Made by a program: the position numbers and the translations under genes. Under the pieces are notes generated by a model that saw only the letters and a program-made list of their open reading frames with translations, was not told the origin of the DNA and did not search any database. From positions 1-5,556 of the forward strand of contig JASIBM010000261.1 of assembly GCA_030045175.1 (NCBI GenBank): a DNA stretch of 5,556 nucleotides. The letters are read 5' to 3'. Origin of the DNA: Streptosporangiaceae bacterium (GTDB lineage: Bacteria; Actinomycetota; Actinomycetes; Streptosporangiales; Streptosporangiaceae). This document shows, piece after piece, positions 4,572-5,556 of the stretch (positions within the stretch are counted from its first letter, which is position 1; each line of letters begins with the position of its first letter).

Positions 4572-4616
4572 GTCACCCCACCAGACTGCCAGAAGACCAG
4601 CCCGTAAGGTAACCGC

Positions 4617-5000
4617 ATGGAAGGCGATCGCGTGTGGGCCGCTCCCGCGGAATACGTCGTTGTCGGCAGAAGGTGGAAGTACGCCCCGCCTCCTTGGGTC
4701 ATGTACGAAGCGGTCGTCGACGACATGGAGCAGTGGCTTTCGCTTCTTACTGGCGAGATCCCGTCAAAGGTGGCCGCTTCGCGACGACCCGATGCTGTAC
4801 TCCTGAAACCCTGGGTGGATTCTGCCGTCACGGCCGTGGAACTCCGGATCGAGCAGGACGGCTGCGGCTCCGCGATCACCGTACTCGCCTACAGTGACGT
4901 TCCGCAGCTTCCCGACGAGACCCGGCGCTGGGTTAGGTACCGGCTAGGCACGATCTTCGGCGCGGCCCTACGTGAGTGGGTCGATGAGCCGCACCGGTAG
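4617..5000 (+). CDS. conserved hypothetical protein, probable SRPBCC-like fold
   Basis: This intact 127-aa protein resembles a small actinomycete family of START/SRPBCC-like (ligand-cavity helix-grip) proteins. The pattern visible is WAAPAEYVVVGRRWKYAPPP (residues 7-26), then WVMYEAVVDDMEQWLSLL (27-44), VLLKPWVD (61-68), a beta hairpin VTAVELRIEQDGCGSAITVL (71-90) and a long C-terminal helix ending YRLGTIFGAALREWVDEP. The alternating strands followed by a long C-terminal helix suit the fold, but no substrate or pathway can be read. The ATG start has GTAAGG 7 nt upstream; a GTG at 4632 is a less likely alternative. It stands alone between hairpins at 4545-4571 and about 5014-5042, so it appears monocistronic. 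Base composition matches its neighbours and no frameshift is seen. The fold assignment is inference from pattern. Confidence 0.65.
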   Translation: MEGDRVWAAPAEYVVVGRRWKYAPPPWVMYEAVVDDMEQWLSLLTGEIPSKVAASRRPDAVLLKPWVDSAVTAVELRIEQDGCGSAITVLAYSDVPQLPDETRRWVRYRLGTIFGAALREWVDEPHR

Positions 5001-5013
5001 CTGAGCACCAGCT

Positions 5014-5042
5014 GGCGGCCCGCACGCGGGCGGGATGCCGCC
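5014..5042. terminator. nested GC hairpin after the 4617-5000 gene
   Basis: GCCCG (5018-5022) and CGGGC (5027-5031) pair around CACG, inside an outer pair of GGCGGC (5014-5019 region) and GCCGCC (5037-5042). Only one of the two can form fully because they share bases. Position 14 bp after the stop supports a terminator role. Confidence 0.4.
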
Positions 5043-5269
5043 GTGCGCGTCGGCCATGTACCACGCGTCAGCGAGCGCTCTGACCGGGTCTCCTGTTACG
5101 TGCGCATCCAACTACACACGCTAACCCGGCCGCAGTATCGTCGTGGAACTGAGGTTGCCCCGCTTTGACGGACAGGGCTGATGGCTTGGTCAGGCTACCT
5201 TTTGCATGGCCTCCTCCTCGTCATCGAGCCGGAGCGCTGCCACTCGATCTTGTCCGGCCCGCCCGGTCC
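5043..5269. other. intergenic region upstream of the NUDIX gene
   Basis: No gene is supported in either strand. TTGACG at 5165-5170 is a -35-like word, but no matching -10 follows at 16-19 bp. No operator repeats or tRNA-like structures were found. Confidence 0.35.
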
Positions 5270-5281
5270 GAGGGATCCCTC
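5270..5281 (+). promoter_or_regulatory. palindrome embedding the NUDIX ribosome binding site
   Basis: GAGGGATCCCTC is a perfect 12-bp palindrome directly before the ATG at 5282. It contains the Shine-Dalgarno GAGGG (5270-5274, 7-nt spacer). It supports the ATG at 5282 as the start. It might also act as an operator, but a DNA role is only a possibility. Confidence 0.5.
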
Positions 5282-5556
5282 ATGCTTCGTACCGTACGTC
5301 GATTAGCGGCCACCGGACCCGATATCGTGACAGCCGTGGCTGATCTAGGACGCGCACCGCGCCGTGCCGGACGGGTACTGGTGCTGAACAGTGCCGAGCG
5401 GGTGCTTCTGCTGCATGGATTTGATCCAGTCCGGCCCGATGAGCCCTACTGGCTGGTCCCAGGCGGCGGCGCCAATCCGGGCGAGAGCCTGGCCGAGGCG
5501 GCCGCGCGCGAGCTGCGCGAGGAGACCGGGATCTCGGCCAGTCCAGGCGAGCTCGG
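5282..5556 (+). CDS. NUDIX hydrolase, N-terminal part (runs off right edge)
   Basis: The frame encodes the start of a NUDIX-family pyrophosphohydrolase, which cleaves nucleoside diphosphates linked to another moiety using Mg2+ or Mn2+. The first strand is AGRVLVLNSAERVLLLHGFD (29-48), then YWLVPGGG (56-63). The Nudix box G-x5-E-x7-R-E-U-x-E-E-x-G-U is complete at residues 62-84: G62, E68, R76-E77-L78, E80-E81, G83-I84. The metal-binding glutamates are all present, so the enzyme should be active; the substrate cannot be told from this part. ATG 5282 is preferred because of the GAGGG at 7-nt spacing. GTG 5327 or 5336 are alternatives closer to usual homologue starts. If ATG is right, codon 8 is a rare TTA (5303-5305), which in Streptomyces would make translation depend on the bldA tRNA. 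The gene continues beyond the window. Confidence 0.88.
   Translation, partial: MLRTVRRLAATGPDIVTAVADLGRAPRRAGRVLVLNSAERVLLLHGFDPVRPDEPYWLVPGGGANPGESLAEAAARELREETGISASPGEL

Noticed and set aside
1..5556. tRNA, att site, CRISPR array, insertion-sequence ends or replication origin
   Set aside because: I found no cloverleaf or T-loop motif, no regularly spaced repeats, no transposase with terminal repeats and no integrase; none can be supported here.

Overview
The window is high-GC DNA with strong G/C bias at third codon positions, GTG starts, sparse TTA codons and protein families typical of actinomycetes (Streptomyces or a relative). It looks like an accessory region in decay. Intact small genes alternate with truncated or frameshifted remnants, and no integrase, transposase, tRNA, rRNA or CRISPR array is visible.

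Layout. (1) 1-564: the 5' end of a minus-strand gene leaving the left edge, then a minus-strand conserved-looking hypothetical gene (160-564). (2) 797-1617: a plus-strand operon of a MazG-like NTP pyrophosphohydrolase, a 68-aa remnant of an XRE-regulator C-terminal region, and a flavoprotein that ends halfway through its domain. (3) 1655-2915: a candidate toxin-antitoxin locus. A HigA-like HTH antitoxin reads rightward from an apparent leaderless promoter. A HigB/RelE-type (Gp49-like) toxin reads leftward and overlaps the antitoxin 3' end by 62 bp. Just upstream of the toxin, on the same strand, is a 174-aa protein with a CxCxC...GHDQR..H putative zinc module. (4) 2916-4472: divergent promoter-like sequences, a chain of start/stop-coupled small ORFs, a frameshifted 3' remnant of a DUF2637 protein (a family associated with actinomycete integrative/conjugative elements), and a 99-bp duplication of the end of a small ORF at 3171-3269 and 4210-4308. 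(5) 4545-5556: a strong hairpin terminator, a 127-aa SRPBCC-like conserved hypothetical protein, and the N-terminal part of a NUDIX hydrolase running off the right edge.

How parts work together. The MazG operon and the two metabolite-type genes on the right are ordinary actinomycete accessory genes. The most interesting unit is 1655-2988. Antitoxin and toxin are tail-to-tail rather than in one operon, the toxin appears co-transcribed with the zinc-module protein, and both promoters carry a similar GTTAC...GCTAGCTT element that could allow common control. Family assignments are from recalled sequence patterns; no database search was run.
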